Of a stretch of DNA of 64,000 bases, positions 53,950 to 63,007 are shown piece after piece. Location: contig CAKSKV010000003.1 of assembly GCA_934465535.1 (NCBI GenBank), forward strand, positions 124,001-188,000, written 5' to 3'. The position numbers were made by a program, and so were the translations under genes. A model generated the notes under the pieces. It ran no database searches. It saw only the letters and a list, made by a program, of their open reading frames with translations, and was not told the DNA's origin. Source of the stretch: an uncultured Clostridia bacterium (GTDB lineage: Bacteria; Bacillota; Clostridia; Christensenellales; QALW01). Position 1 is the stretch's first letter; each line of letters opens with the position of its first letter.

Positions 53950-55371
53950 CTATTTCTCCTTTTTTGAAAACACCGTAAAATATCTCACCTTTGCCGGTAT
54001 TCCCTGCGAATATATGCTGCCGTCCGCTCTTTTGCCGGTTATCACCGTGCGCACGCGCTGATAGGTTATATCCCTGCATATCCCGTTTTCATTGTTTGTG
54101 CACAGAATAAACCGCCGGCTGCCCCCGTCCCTGCGGTTAAGCTCCAGCACCGCCTGCGCCGTTGTGCCCGAGCCCGCAAAGAAATCCAGCACTGTCCCGG
54201 CCTGCGTCATGCCCACCAGACGCTCTATAAGCGCCGACGGCTTGGGAAAGCCGAAATCCGCAAGCCCCAGCCTTGTTATCTCCTTTTTTGCATTGTCATT
54301 TGAATAGCATTTATCGGTAAGGGTCAGGGAGGAAAGCGGCGTTTTCCGCTCCATGCTCTCCACACGGTACGGGCGCGCTGAGGATATGCCCGCCTTTGCA
54401 TAGGTTTTTGTATATATGCGCTCCCTGTCCCTGCCGGGCTTTATCACCACAAAGCCGTTTGCAAGGCCGAATTCCAGCTTCTCCCGGCTCCAGCGCCATA
54501 CCCAGTCCTTTGCGGAGTGCTCCCCGTTAAGCCTTTTTTCCTGCTTTTCGCGGCTTCCGCCCGGGTAATACTCCCTTCCGTTTATCGTTATGGGGAAATC
54601 CATGGATTTATTGTACCAAAGCGAATCGTAATCAAGGGTCTGGTTCAGCTTATAGCCGCCCCTTGTTTCATAATATTCATCCCTTAGCGGATATTCCTCC
54701 TCATCCACCTGCCTGCCGGAAAGCCGCAGCAAAGAACGCTGCTTTGCATATATCAGCACATAGTCGTGGTTGCGCGCAATGCCCAGCGAATGATCCTTGC
54801 CCGAACGCTTTGTAATGCGGGGCAGCATCCCCACAAAATTATGCTCACCGAATATCGCATCGCACATAAGGCGCAGGTTTGCCTGCTCGTTGTCGTCAAT
54901 GCTTATAAATATTACCCCGCTTTCCTTAAGCAGGCGGTGCGCTATTTCCATGCGTTTGCACATAAAGGAAAGCCATTTGCTGTGCCTGAAGCCGTCCTCC
55001 CGCGCCGCCATATCATCATTGAATATAAAATCATGATTGCCTGTGTTGTACGGGGGATCGATATATATGCAGTCTATTCCTTTAGTAAAATTCTGCTCAA
55101 GCAGCCGCAGAGAAAGCAGATTGTCCCCCTCCAGAATATAATTATCCTCTCCCGGGCCGTCTGTTGCAAGGTCTTTCTCCTCCCTGTAAAGAGGCTGTTT
55201 GCCGTCCGCCTCCTCGGTATGCTCGTCCCACACAAGGCCGTACTTGGTTCTTTGCAGCTCCCGCACAAGCTCCTGCGCGTTCTTTTCATACTCGGTGCCC
55301 GCAAACCTTGCCTGCAGCTCCTCCAAAAACAGAAGCATTTCTTTTCGTTTTTTGTGTGAAATGTTCGACAT
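53950..55371 (-). CDS. Orphan adenine-specific DNA methyltransferase (Mod-like)
   Basis: A 473-residue beta-class N6-adenine methyltransferase of the type III Mod kind. The catalytic IDPPYNTGN is at about residues 104-112, and the SAM-binding motif LDFFAGSGTTAQAV lies far downstream, around residue 400, as in the beta class. A target-recognition region lies between (SWYNKSMDF... region with RNHDYVLIYAKQRSLLRL before it). It is shorter than typical Mod proteins (about 600) and no restriction subunit gene is adjacent. GC-rich host-like composition. It may protect DNA or regulate genes epigenetically. Confidence 0.85.
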   Translation of the reverse strand: MSNISHKKRKEMLLFLEELQARFAGTEYEKNAQELVRELQRTKYGLVWDEHTEEADGKQPLYREEKDLATDGPGEDNYILEGDNLLSLRLLEQNFTKGIDCIYIDPPYNTGNHDFIFNDDMAAREDGFRHSKWLSFMCKRMEIAHRLLKESGVIFISIDDNEQANLRLMCDAIFGEHNFVGMLPRITKRSGKDHSLGIARNHDYVLIYAKQRSLLRLSGRQVDEEEYPLRDEYYETRGGYKLNQTLDYDSLWYNKSMDFPITINGREYYPGGSREKQEKRLNGEHSAKDWVWRWSREKLEFGLANGFVVIKPGRDRERIYTKTYAKAGISSARPYRVESMERKTPLSSLTLTDKCYSNDNAKKEITRLGLADFGFPKPSALIERLVGMTQAGTVLDFFAGSGTTAQAVLELNRRDGGSRRFILCTNNENGICRDITYQRVRTVITGKRADGSIYSQGIPAKVRYFTVFSKKEK

Positions 55372-55534
55372 TATCCCACCGCCTGTTTTATAGCAGCTCC
55401 GCTCCCGCAGCGCCTTTTGCCTATGCCCGCAGTTAAAAGCACGGCTTTATATAATTTTATCACGCCAAGGCCACGCAAACAAGTTTTTTCTCGCCGTTTT
55501 TAATAAAAAACGCATATTGCCTTTTGCGCAGCAC

Positions 55535-55569
55535 AGAAAAAACCGCGCCTTCAAAACAGAAAGCGCGGT
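55535..55569 (-). terminator. Terminator after isomerase-like gene
   Basis: ACCGCGC (55542-55548) pairs with GCGCGGT (55563-55569); on the minus strand it runs into six T. Confidence 0.8.
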
Positions 55570-55615
55570 ACCTATTCATCGGATATTATGCGTGCTTAGA
55601 ATAAGCCCGGAAGCA

Positions 55616-56431
55616 TTACTTGCGGCGCGCCGCAAGCAGATAGTTCATATAGCTGCAAAAGCATGCAAAGGCAATGCCCGGCTCCTCAAGCTCGGGGTTC
55701 CAGCGCTTTACCCACTCAAGGGAAATAAAGCCGTCATAGCCCGTTTTCTCCAGCGCCGTCAGCGCATCCTGCACGGGAATATCGCCATAGCCCATCATGC
55801 GGTATTCCACAACTCCGTTTTTCATTACGGAATCCTTTACATGAACATGCTTTATAAGCCCGCCCAGCTTTTTAACCGTGTCCTCCGGCTTTTCGGCAAA
55901 ATAGCGCACCGTGTGATGTATATCCCACAGCACCGCCGCATTTTCCTGCCCCGCCGCATCCAAAAAGCGCAGCATTGCATCGGAGGAGGCCAAATGCCCG
56001 TTTGTTTCTATAAGCGGCGTGACGCCGCTGCCCTTTGCATAAGCGCACACCTGCGCATATTTTTTTGCCGCAAGGTCAAGATCGCCGTCCTCCGGCTGCG
56101 GCGTAGGCTCCGCCATCACGCGGACATACGGTACCCCCAGCTTTTCCGCAAGGTCTATATAAGCGCAGGCCTCGCCCACCGGATCCCCCGGCTGCTGCGC
56201 CGATGCAAAATACGCCCCGGAGGTAAGTATCGGTATGCTCAGCCCCGTTTCCTTCAGCCGCTTAAGCGTCTTTGAAAGCTTCGCCGAAGAGAATATCTCC
56301 ATATCCGGAGCATACATGGTGTCGCCCATGCCGCGTATCTCTATGCCGTCCATGTGCAGATCCTTGGCTATTGCCAGCATCTCCTCAAGCGACCAGCGCG
56401 GGCAGGCAAGAGTTGAAAAAGACAGTTTCAT
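55616..56431 (-). CDS. Sugar phosphate isomerase/epimerase-family TIM barrel
   Basis: A 271-residue protein of the AP-endonuclease-2-like (xylose isomerase-like) TIM barrel superfamily. Landmarks: LSFSTLACPRWSLEEMLAIA, DGIEIRGMGD, the metal-ligand region TPLIETNGHLASS, AAVLWDIHHTVRYF, and LIKHVHVKDSV, ending in GFISLEWVKRWNPELEEPG. Metal ligands (Glu, Asp, His) appear conserved. Substrate unknown; many members act on keto-sugars or inositol derivatives. The ATG at 56431 follows GGGGTG. It lies 78 bases behind the acyl-CoA synthetase gene and may be co-transcribed with it. Confidence 0.82.
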   Translation of the reverse strand: MKLSFSTLACPRWSLEEMLAIAKDLHMDGIEIRGMGDTMYAPDMEIFSSAKLSKTLKRLKETGLSIPILTSGAYFASAQQPGDPVGEACAYIDLAEKLGVPYVRVMAEPTPQPEDGDLDLAAKKYAQVCAYAKGSGVTPLIETNGHLASSDAMLRFLDAAGQENAAVLWDIHHTVRYFAEKPEDTVKKLGGLIKHVHVKDSVMKNGVVEYRMMGYGDIPVQDALTALEKTGYDGFISLEWVKRWNPELEEPGIAFACFCSYMNYLLAARRK

Positions 56432-56509
56432 ATTTTTCACCCCGGCTCCCCATAAGGGAGCCTCCTTTCTGTTAAGGCGTTATTTGATTCTTTGGGCTTA
56501 CATTTACGC

Positions 56510-58180
56510 TTATGCCGTAACTATGGCAGCGTCCTCCTGCAGCGACAGCAGCTCCACCGCCTGATCCCTCAGCACAAACTTCTGTATCTTGCCGCTTGCC
56601 GTCATGGGGAAGGCCTCCATAAAGCGCACATAGCGCGGCACCTTGTGGCGCGACATGCTGGCGCGGAAATAATCCTTTACCTCTTCCTCCGTCATGCTCT
56701 GGCCGTCCTTGAGTATAACGCAGGCCATTACCTCCTCGCCGTACTGCTTGCTGGGCACGCCTATAACCTGCACATCCTTCACCTTGGGGTTTGTATAAAG
56801 GAAATCCTCCAGCTCCTTGGGATATATATTCTCCCCGCCGCGGATTATCATATCCTTCATGCGCCCGGTTATCTTATAATAGCCCTGCTCGTCCGCCACC
56901 GCAAGGTCGCCAAGATGCAGCCAGCCGTCCTTGTCGATAGCCATGGCGGTGGCCTCCGGCATCTTGTAGTAGCCCTTCATTATGTTATAGCCCCGTGCGC
57001 AGAACTCGCCCACAACGCCCGGGCCCACCGTTTCGCCGGTGGCGGGGTCCACTATCTTGCACTCCACGCCGGGGAATGCGCGCCCCACCGTGTTTACGCG
57101 CCGCTCCACCGTGTCCGTGGTGCTGGTAAGGGTGCAGCCGGGGCTGGCCTCCGTCTGCCCGAACACGATTATTATTTCCTTCATGCCCATTTTGTCTATA
57201 ACATCCTGCATCACCTTAACCGGGCAGGGCGAACCCGCCATTATTCCGGTGCGCAGACGCGGAAAGCTGTATTTATCAAAATCCGGATGCTCCAGCATTG
57301 CTATGAACATCGTGGGTACTCCGTGTACCGCAGTGCAGTTTTCCGTCATTATGGCGTTCATTACCTTGGTGGGGGAATACACCTCCACCGGCACCACCGA
57401 AGCGGCGTGTGTTATGCACGCCATAAGCCCCAGCACCATGCCGAAGCAGTGGAAGAAGGGCACCGTTATGCACAGCCTGTCCTCCTTGGAGAAATTCATG
57501 CCGTCGCCGATGGCCTTGCCGTTATTGAGAATGTTGAAATGCGTAAGCATGACTCCCTTGGGGAAGCCCGTAGTGCCGCTTGTATACTGCATGTTCACAA
57601 CATCCCGGCAGTCAAGCCCCGCCGTAAGCTCACGGTATGCGGCGTCGGGATAGCTTTCCGAAAGGGAATAGAGGTCGCTCCAGTTCACCATGCCCGCCGG
57701 GCACTCGCCCTTTCCTGCGTATACCACCGTTTTAAGGCAGGGCAGCATGGGGTTATTAAGCTCACCTGGCCGGCTTGTTTTAAGCGTGGGGCACAGCTTG
57801 TTTATGGATTCCACATAGTCGTTGTTCTTTGTGCCGTCTATCATAACCAGCAGGTTCGTGTCGCTCTGGCGCAGCAGGTATTCCAGCTCAAACACCTTGT
57901 AGTTGGTGTTTACCGTAACCAGCACCCCGCCCATTTTGGCTGCCGCAAAAAATGTCAGCAGCCATTGCGGCACATTTGTCGCCCATATGGCAATATGATC
58001 GCCCTTTTTTATTCCCAAAGCCAAAAACGCCTTGGCAATAACATCGCATTCCTCATTGAATTCCTTCCAGGAACGCTTATAATCGCGGTCGGTATAGGTA
58101 ACGGCGTTGCGCCGGGGATAATTCTGCGCCAGCTGCTCCAATACCTGCCCCAGTGTTTTATGAATGAATTCCGGTTCCAT
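56510..58180 (-). CDS. Acyl-CoA synthetase (AMP-forming)
   Basis: A 556-residue adenylate-forming enzyme. The AMP-binding core YTSGTTGFPKGVMLTH, the FGQTEASPG motif A5, the LHLGDLAVADEQGYYKITGRMKDMIIRGGENIYP hinge region and the C-terminal catalytic lysine in MTASGKIQK are all intact. Architecture and length fit medium/long-chain fatty acid-CoA ligases. The chain length cannot be read from sequence. It probably activates exogenous fatty acids or other carboxylic acids. It shares the locus with a second ligase at 58847 and an HTH-cupin regulator. Confidence 0.9.
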   Translation of the reverse strand: MEPEFIHKTLGQVLEQLAQNYPRRNAVTYTDRDYKRSWKEFNEECDVIAKAFLALGIKKGDHIAIWATNVPQWLLTFFAAAKMGGVLVTVNTNYKVFELEYLLRQSDTNLLVMIDGTKNNDYVESINKLCPTLKTSRPGELNNPMLPCLKTVVYAGKGECPAGMVNWSDLYSLSESYPDAAYRELTAGLDCRDVVNMQYTSGTTGFPKGVMLTHFNILNNGKAIGDGMNFSKEDRLCITVPFFHCFGMVLGLMACITHAASVVPVEVYSPTKVMNAIMTENCTAVHGVPTMFIAMLEHPDFDKYSFPRLRTGIMAGSPCPVKVMQDVIDKMGMKEIIIVFGQTEASPGCTLTSTTDTVERRVNTVGRAFPGVECKIVDPATGETVGPGVVGEFCARGYNIMKGYYKMPEATAMAIDKDGWLHLGDLAVADEQGYYKITGRMKDMIIRGGENIYPKELEDFLYTNPKVKDVQVIGVPSKQYGEEVMACVILKDGQSMTEEEVKDYFRASMSRHKVPRYVRFMEAFPMTASGKIQKFVLRDQAVELLSLQEDAAIVTA

Positions 58181-58392
58181 AGTATGCTCCTTAAGAGAAA
58201 ATTCCTCCCCGCCGCCCGTTTTGACTTGCCCGCGCCCGCAAACGGACGCCCGCAGACATTTTTCAAAAGCCGCCGGGTCTTTATATTGTGTGTATTGTGT
58301 GTTTTTCTGCGATTATACTTCCTTCGCGTCATTTTCCGGCAGGAAAGTGCCTCTTCAACTCCCCTTTGCCTTTTATATTCCGGGGATTTTTA

Positions 58393-58725
58393 TCATATTC
58401 CGGTGATAATACCCGTGCCCGATGAAGCCGCCGAGCTTATAACGATTATTATCGCAGCAGCAGCAGCCCCCAGCGCAAACCCGGCAAAGGCCCCGCTTGC
58501 CCGATAGTCCGGCTTTAGCTTCTCTGCGCTGCGGTGCCGGCAATGCACCAGAAAAACCGCCGTTGCAATAAGCGCGCATACCCCGGCATTTATGGCAAAC
58601 GCCGCCGACATATTCCCGCCTATTGCATACAGCACCGCCAGCAGCATGGGACAAAGCCCGCTTGCCACGCCCAAATTCAGCCCCGCCAGCATATAGGCGG
58701 CAAATTTTATCACCTTTTTGAACAT
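58393..58725 (-). CDS. Small two-helix-pair membrane protein
   Basis: A 110-residue protein with hydrophobic helices at about residues 6-30, 35-57 and 75-100, separated by a basic HCRHRSAEKLKPDYR loop. It lies between the two acyl-CoA synthetase genes on the same strand. I chose the ATG at 58725 because GAGG sits six bases upstream; the ATG at 58737 is an alternative. No family recognised; a transporter-like or accessory role is only suggested by position. Confidence 0.5.
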   Translation of the reverse strand: MFKKVIKFAAYMLAGLNLGVASGLCPMLLAVLYAIGGNMSAAFAINAGVCALIATAVFLVHCRHRSAEKLKPDYRASGAFAGFALGAAAAAIIIVISSAASSGTGIITGI

Positions 58726-58846
58726 ATCTATCCTCATCTCTTTGCTTTGATGCTTTAATTATACCACCAAAGCGTCCAAATCACAACCGTCACGATAACA
58801 TCGGCCGGCGCGGCCCCGCAATGCTTTTATGCGTTGTTTATCCGCT

Positions 58847-60502
58847 TTACTTGTCGTTTTCCCTTATTTCCACCCTGCGGATCTTTCCGCTTATGGTCTT
58901 GGGCAGCTCCTCCACAAATTCCACTATGCGCGGATATTTATACGGTGCCGTGGTATGCTTCACATGATCCTGAAGCTCCTTCTTCAGCTCCTCGGAGGGC
59001 TCATATCCCTTGGCCAGTATAACAGTGGCCTTTACCACCTGTCCGCGCACCGGATCCGGCACACCGGTTATGGCGCACTCCAGCACCGCCGGATGCTCAA
59101 TCAGCGCGCTTTCCACCTCAAAGGGCCCGATGCGGTAGCCGGAGCTTTTTATAACATCATCCGTTCTGCCCACAAACCAGAAATACCCGTGTTCATCCTC
59201 CCACGCCGTGTCCCCGGTGTGATAATATCCGTCGTGCCACGCTGCCTGCGTAAGCTCCTCGTCCCTGTAATAGCCCTTGAACATGCCCACGGGCTTGTTG
59301 TCCCGCTGCGCGCGGATGCATATCTCGCCCACGGCTCCCCGCTCCGCCGGCTGCCCGTTCTCGTCAAGCAGCACCACATCGTACCCCGGAGACGGCCGCC
59401 CCATGGAGCCGTGACGCACCTCCATCCACGGGAAGGTGGCAAGGGTAAGCGTGGTCTCGGTCTGCCCGTAGCCCTCACGCAGTATTATGCCCGTTACCGC
59501 GCGGAACTGCTCCATTATCTCCGGGTTCAGCGGCTCCCCCGCATTTGTGCACTGCTTCAGGGAGGACAAATCATACGACGCCATATCCTCCTTTACAAGG
59601 AAGCGGTATATCGTGGGCGGCGCGCAGAAGGTGGTAACATGATAATCCTGCATTATCTTAAGCAGATCGCACGGCACGAATTTATCAAAATCATATACCA
59701 TTATGCAGGTCTCCGCCATCCACTGGCCGTACAGCTTACCCCATGCCGCCTTGCCCCAGCCGGTATCGGACACCGTAAGATGCAGACCGTCGGGGTCCAC
59801 CCGGTGCCAGAACGCCGCCGTTACCACATGGCTGAGCGCATAGAGATAATCGTGCGCCACCATCTTGGGCATGCCCGTCGTGCCGGAGGTAAAATATATA
59901 AGCATGGTTTCATCGGCACGGGTGGGCACGCGGGTAAAATGCTCGCTTGCCTCCTCCACACCCTTGTGGAAATCCACCCAGCCCGGCTTGCGCGCAACAT
60001 CCGTGGTTATAAGCAGCTTAAGCGTAGGGCAGGCAGGCGCCGCCTCGTCCACCCGCTTGGAAATATCGCCGTCCGCCGTGCACACAATGGCCTTCACCGA
60101 CGCCCGGTTGCAGCGGTACACGATATCCTTGGGCGTAAGGAGATTGCTGGCCGGTATCGCCACCGCCCCCAGCTTATGCAGGGCAAGTATCGTCCACCAG
60201 TATTCATAATGCCGCTTTAATATCAGCATCACCGTGTCGCCCTTGCCTATGCCCCTTGATGCCAGGAAATTTGCCGTCTTATCGGAATAATACTTAAGCT
60301 GCTTAAAGGTAAAATCGTGCTTTTCCCCCACGGTATTTACCCATCGCATAGCCACCTTGTCCGGCTTTTCCTGCGCAAGAACATCCATGCAGTCATATGC
60401 AAAATTGAAATCCTCGGTGGGATGCATTTTGAAATTCGCCTTGAAATCCTCATAGGAGGAGAATTCCTCAAAAGAGGAACAGTATCTTTCGTAAAGTGCC
60501 AT
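58847..60502 (-). CDS. Medium-chain-type acyl-CoA synthetase
   Basis: A 551-residue adenylate-forming enzyme of the ACSM-like branch. The AMP-binding loop IYFTSGTTGMPKMVAHDY, the REGYGQTETTLT motif, YHTGDTAWEDEHGYFWFVGRTDDVIKSSGYRIGP hinge and the catalytic lysine in LPKTISGKIRR are present. The N-terminal FNFAYDCMDVLAQEKPDKVAM resembles acetyl-/medium-chain acyl-CoA synthetases. I chose the ATG at 60502 after GGAAAGGACG. Upstream (60600-60628) lies a symmetrical direct-repeat element that may be an operator for the HTH-cupin protein. Confidence 0.9.
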   Translation of the reverse strand: MALYERYCSSFEEFSSYEDFKANFKMHPTEDFNFAYDCMDVLAQEKPDKVAMRWVNTVGEKHDFTFKQLKYYSDKTANFLASRGIGKGDTVMLILKRHYEYWWTILALHKLGAVAIPASNLLTPKDIVYRCNRASVKAIVCTADGDISKRVDEAAPACPTLKLLITTDVARKPGWVDFHKGVEEASEHFTRVPTRADETMLIYFTSGTTGMPKMVAHDYLYALSHVVTAAFWHRVDPDGLHLTVSDTGWGKAAWGKLYGQWMAETCIMVYDFDKFVPCDLLKIMQDYHVTTFCAPPTIYRFLVKEDMASYDLSSLKQCTNAGEPLNPEIMEQFRAVTGIILREGYGQTETTLTLATFPWMEVRHGSMGRPSPGYDVVLLDENGQPAERGAVGEICIRAQRDNKPVGMFKGYYRDEELTQAAWHDGYYHTGDTAWEDEHGYFWFVGRTDDVIKSSGYRIGPFEVESALIEHPAVLECAITGVPDPVRGQVVKATVILAKGYEPSEELKKELQDHVKHTTAPYKYPRIVEFVEELPKTISGKIRRVEIRENDK

Positions 60503-60599
60503 AGCGGCGCGTCCTTTCCGGGCCTGATGCCCCGTGCTTCCGTTTTTTGTTTTGTATGTTTTGCTGTATTTTTTATCTCTTACGGTATATAAAGCCGCC

Positions 60600-60628
60600 C
60601 AAACAGCCTGATGCAAACATCAAACAGC
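60600..60628. promoter_or_regulatory. Candidate operator upstream of acyl-CoA synthetase
   Basis: CAAACAGC occurs at 60600-60607 and again at 60621-60628, exactly 21 bp (two helical turns) apart. Between them TGATG and CATCA form a small inverted repeat. The position, about 100 bases before the synthetase start and next to the HTH-cupin gene, suits a regulator binding site. Confidence 0.4.
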
Positions 60629-60724
60629 TTAAAATATTATAAAAATAAAATATAAAACAAACCGTTATTTTTGCTTATAAGCCGTCATTTTTGCTTGTAA
60701 TGCCGTTGCTTCGCTTATTTATTA

Positions 60725-61282
60725 TTATTTAATTATCACCGTTATGAATTTGCACTCGTCGCACTCCACCGCATACATATCATGCGGGCGCGTGCAGTCG
60801 TAATACACCGAATCTCCCTCGTGCAGCACCGTGGTAAAATCACCCAGCCTGAACAGCAGCGTGCCCGATACGATATACATGAATTCCTGGCTTTCATGGC
60901 TGTTGGGAATTCGCTGTCCCGGCTTGCAGTCGCTGCGCACCGTCACAAAAAACGGGTCTGCCTTTCTGCCCTTGAAATTAAAGGCAAGATGGGAATGCTC
61001 ATAGTCCTTGCGCCGCTCATACCGCAAGCCCTTGCCCGCGCGCACCACGGCGGCAAAATCCAGCTTGGGCATATCCCCGGTAAGCAGCTCCGCCATCTCT
61101 ACGCCCAGTATTCCGCTTGCCTTGTAGAGAAACGAAAAGGAAAAGTCCTGCTCACCGTTCTCGTAGGAGATATATTCCTCCCTGCTCATGCCCATTTTCT
61201 GTGCCATTTCTTCCTGCGATATACCTCTGATCTCCCGCATGTCGCTAATTCGCAGTGCAATAAGTCTGATCTCTTCCTTCAT
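60725..61282 (-). CDS. HTH (XRE)-cupin transcriptional regulator
   Basis: A 185-residue regulator. Residues about 8-65 form an XRE/Cro-type helix-turn-helix (LRISDMREIRGISQEEMAQK, GMSREEYISYENGEQ). Residues about 110-185 form a cupin barrel (SHESQEFMYIVSGTLLFRLG, LHEGDSVYYDCTRPHDMY), expected to bind a small effector. Proteins of this build regulate nearby metabolic genes; the two acyl-CoA synthetases downstream are the obvious targets. AAAGGGAGAAAAA precedes the ATG. Unusually, a T-box leader lies directly upstream. Confidence 0.88.
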   Translation of the reverse strand: MKEEIRLIALRISDMREIRGISQEEMAQKMGMSREEYISYENGEQDFSFSFLYKASGILGVEMAELLTGDMPKLDFAAVVRAGKGLRYERRKDYEHSHLAFNFKGRKADPFFVTVRSDCKPGQRIPNSHESQEFMYIVSGTLLFRLGDFTTVLHEGDSVYYDCTRPHDMYAVECDECKFITVIIK

Positions 61283-61424
61283 TTTTTCTCCCTTTCCGCG
61301 CAGGCTCCGGCCGCGCCTTATGCTGCTGTTATATTTTACATACTGTTTTGCGTGTTTCTTCTTTGCCGCGCCCGTGTTTTATATGCCCGCAGGCCTTAAA
61401 TTTATACGCTTTAAGCAAGGGCAA

Positions 61425-61675
61425 TAAAAACAAAAAAGCTCCGTCTCGCTTGAGACGGGGCATATTCCCGCGGTACCACTCAAATTGACCGTAAAACGGT
61501 CCTCTCTCCGGGCTCTGACAAGCCCTGACCCGTAACGGAGTCCTCCGTATCCGCTTACGGCGCTGCTTTGGGCGGATATGCTGTGAAAGTGATGGGTCCT
61601 CGTTTCAGGCGCTGCCGGGCTCACACCGTGCTCCGGCTCTCTGAAAGCACCCCTTTTAAGCGGGACCGTCTTTCA
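61425..61675 (-). ncRNA. T-box leader RNA
   Basis: On the minus strand the Stem I mark CTTTCAGAGAGCCGG (61647-61633) is followed by CACGGTGTGAG, then a region CATCACTTTCACAGC that should contain the specifier codon. The T-box core AATTTGAGTGGTACCGCGGG (61486-61467) is unmistakable. The terminator stem CCGTCTC/GAGACGG (61458-61441) runs into a T tract. Uncharged tRNA should pair with the specifier and the UGG loop to allow read-through. UUC (Phe) is a possible specifier, but UCA (Ser) cannot be excluded. The next gene is an HTH-cupin regulator, not a synthetase. Confidence 0.88.
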
Positions 61676-61690
61676 TTATCGCATTTATTG

Positions 61691-62004
61691 TGATTTGTTA
61701 ACTTTTACGCTGTCATCGGCGGCATTTACGGCATACAAGCCTATCGCCCCGCTGATTTGTTCTGATTCTAACACCGCGCGTTATGTTTGTCAACCGTTTT
61801 TGCCGGCTGCGCGTTATCTGCTTTTTGTTTTTTCGTCCTTTGTTTTTTCGCCTTCCCGGCATTTTGCTTCTTCTCCGGCTGCGGCGGGCGCACGACCCCC
61901 ACGCGGCCGGGCTGCGCCCTCTGCCGGCCTCCGGCCGCCCCAAGCCCCCTTGCGGGCGCTTTGGCCGCGTTTTGCGCCCCGGCTTTTTCGTTCTCTCCGA
62001 TGCC
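61691..62004. other. Intergenic stretch, no gene recognised
   Basis: About 310 bases between the T-box leader and the tadA stop. The first third is AT-rich, and the rest (61860-61990) is very GC-rich with GGCC/GGCCGG-type palindromes. I see no gene with a credible start. A T-box promoter probably lies near 61680-61760 on the minus strand but is not clear. Confidence 0.4.
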
Positions 62005-62547
62005 CTATTCCGCCGCCGCAGGCTCGCTTTCCTTCCGTCCCCGGCGCTTTGCCTCCGTTATACGCTTTGCCCGGAAAAACTCTTTAAGCAGTGCCGCGCA
62101 CTCCGTTTCCAGCACGCCGTCCTTTATCTCCGGTCTGTGGCAAAAGCACCCCGTAATATCGGTCACGCCGCCGCAGGCTCCTCCCTTGCCGTCATAGGCC
62201 CCGAACACTATCCGCTTTATGCGCGCATTTACACACGCCCCGGCGCACATAGCGCAGGGCTCCAGCGTCACATACAGCTCGCAGTCGTGCAGGTTCCAGC
62301 CTCCAAGCCTCTTTGCCGCCCGGCGCAGAGCGTTTATCTCCGCATGCCCCGAAGGGTCGTGCGCGCCCTCCCGCGTGTTTCCGCACCGCGCAAGCACTCT
62401 TCCTTCCTTTACCACCACGGCGCCCACCGGCACCTCGTCCCTTGCAGCGCATCTTTTTGCCGCCGCAAGGGCTATGCGCATATAATATTCCTCCGCCTGC
62501 GCCGCGCCCTTTTCTCCGCTTGTTTCTTTATTTGTGATACGGCTCAT
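62005..62547 (-). CDS. tadA: tRNA adenosine(34) deaminase
   Basis: A 180-residue zinc enzyme that converts A34 to inosine in tRNA-Arg(ACG). The catalytic HAE is at 68-70 and the zinc ligands PCAMC at 97-101 (C98, C101). EVPVGAVVV precedes them, and the C-terminal FGAYDGKGGACG and LLKEFFRAKR are typical of TadA. The start overlaps the rlmH end by 20 bases, indicating coupling in an rlmH-tadA unit. A charged C-terminal tail adds a few residues. Confidence 0.93.
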   Translation of the reverse strand: MSRITNKETSGEKGAAQAEEYYMRIALAAAKRCAARDEVPVGAVVVKEGRVLARCGNTREGAHDPSGHAEINALRRAAKRLGGWNLHDCELYVTLEPCAMCAGACVNARIKRIVFGAYDGKGGACGGVTDITGCFCHRPEIKDGVLETECAALLKEFFRAKRITEAKRRGRKESEPAAAE

Positions 62548-63007
62548 TTGCGTTTATCTTAAACCCCCTGTAAAGCTGCTCCAGCAATATAAGCCTTGCC
62601 ATATTGTGCGTAAAGGTCAGCTCGGAAAGGCACCACTTGGCATCGGCACGGTCCAGCACATCCTGCGAAAGCCCCAGCGACCCGCCTATTACAAATGTGA
62701 GCTTTTCTCCCGCGCCGCAATAGCCCGCCAATTCCTTTGCAAGGCCGGGGCTTGTCAGTCTTTTGCCCGCAAGGTCAAGGGCGATTACCTTTTCCCTGTC
62801 CGCAATGCGGCCAAGCAGCCTTTCCCCCTCCTTTGCGCGCACCGCCGCCTCCGCCAAGGCCGAGGCGTGCGCCGGAGCCTTTTCGTCCGGCACCTCAATG
62901 ATCTCCGTTTTGCAGAATCTTCCCATGCGCTTCAGATATTCCTGCTGCGCCTGACGGAAAAAGCTCTCCGTCATGCTTCCCACACAAACAATTTTTATCT
63001 TAACCAT
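62528..63007 (-). CDS. rlmH: 23S rRNA pseudouridine1915 N3-methyltransferase
   Basis: A 159-residue SPOUT-class enzyme that methylates pseudouridine 1915 of 23S rRNA. The SAM-binding knot is seen in VIGGSLGLSQDVLDRADAKW and the C-terminal SELTFTHNMARLILLEQLYRGFKI; the end NEPYHK is diagnostic for the family. Exactly family length. The ATG at 63007 overlaps the upstream protease gene by 13 bases. Confidence 0.97.
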   Translation of the reverse strand: MVKIKIVCVGSMTESFFRQAQQEYLKRMGRFCKTEIIEVPDEKAPAHASALAEAAVRAKEGERLLGRIADREKVIALDLAGKRLTSPGLAKELAGYCGAGEKLTFVIGGSLGLSQDVLDRADAKWCLSELTFTHNMARLILLEQLYRGFKINANEPYHK

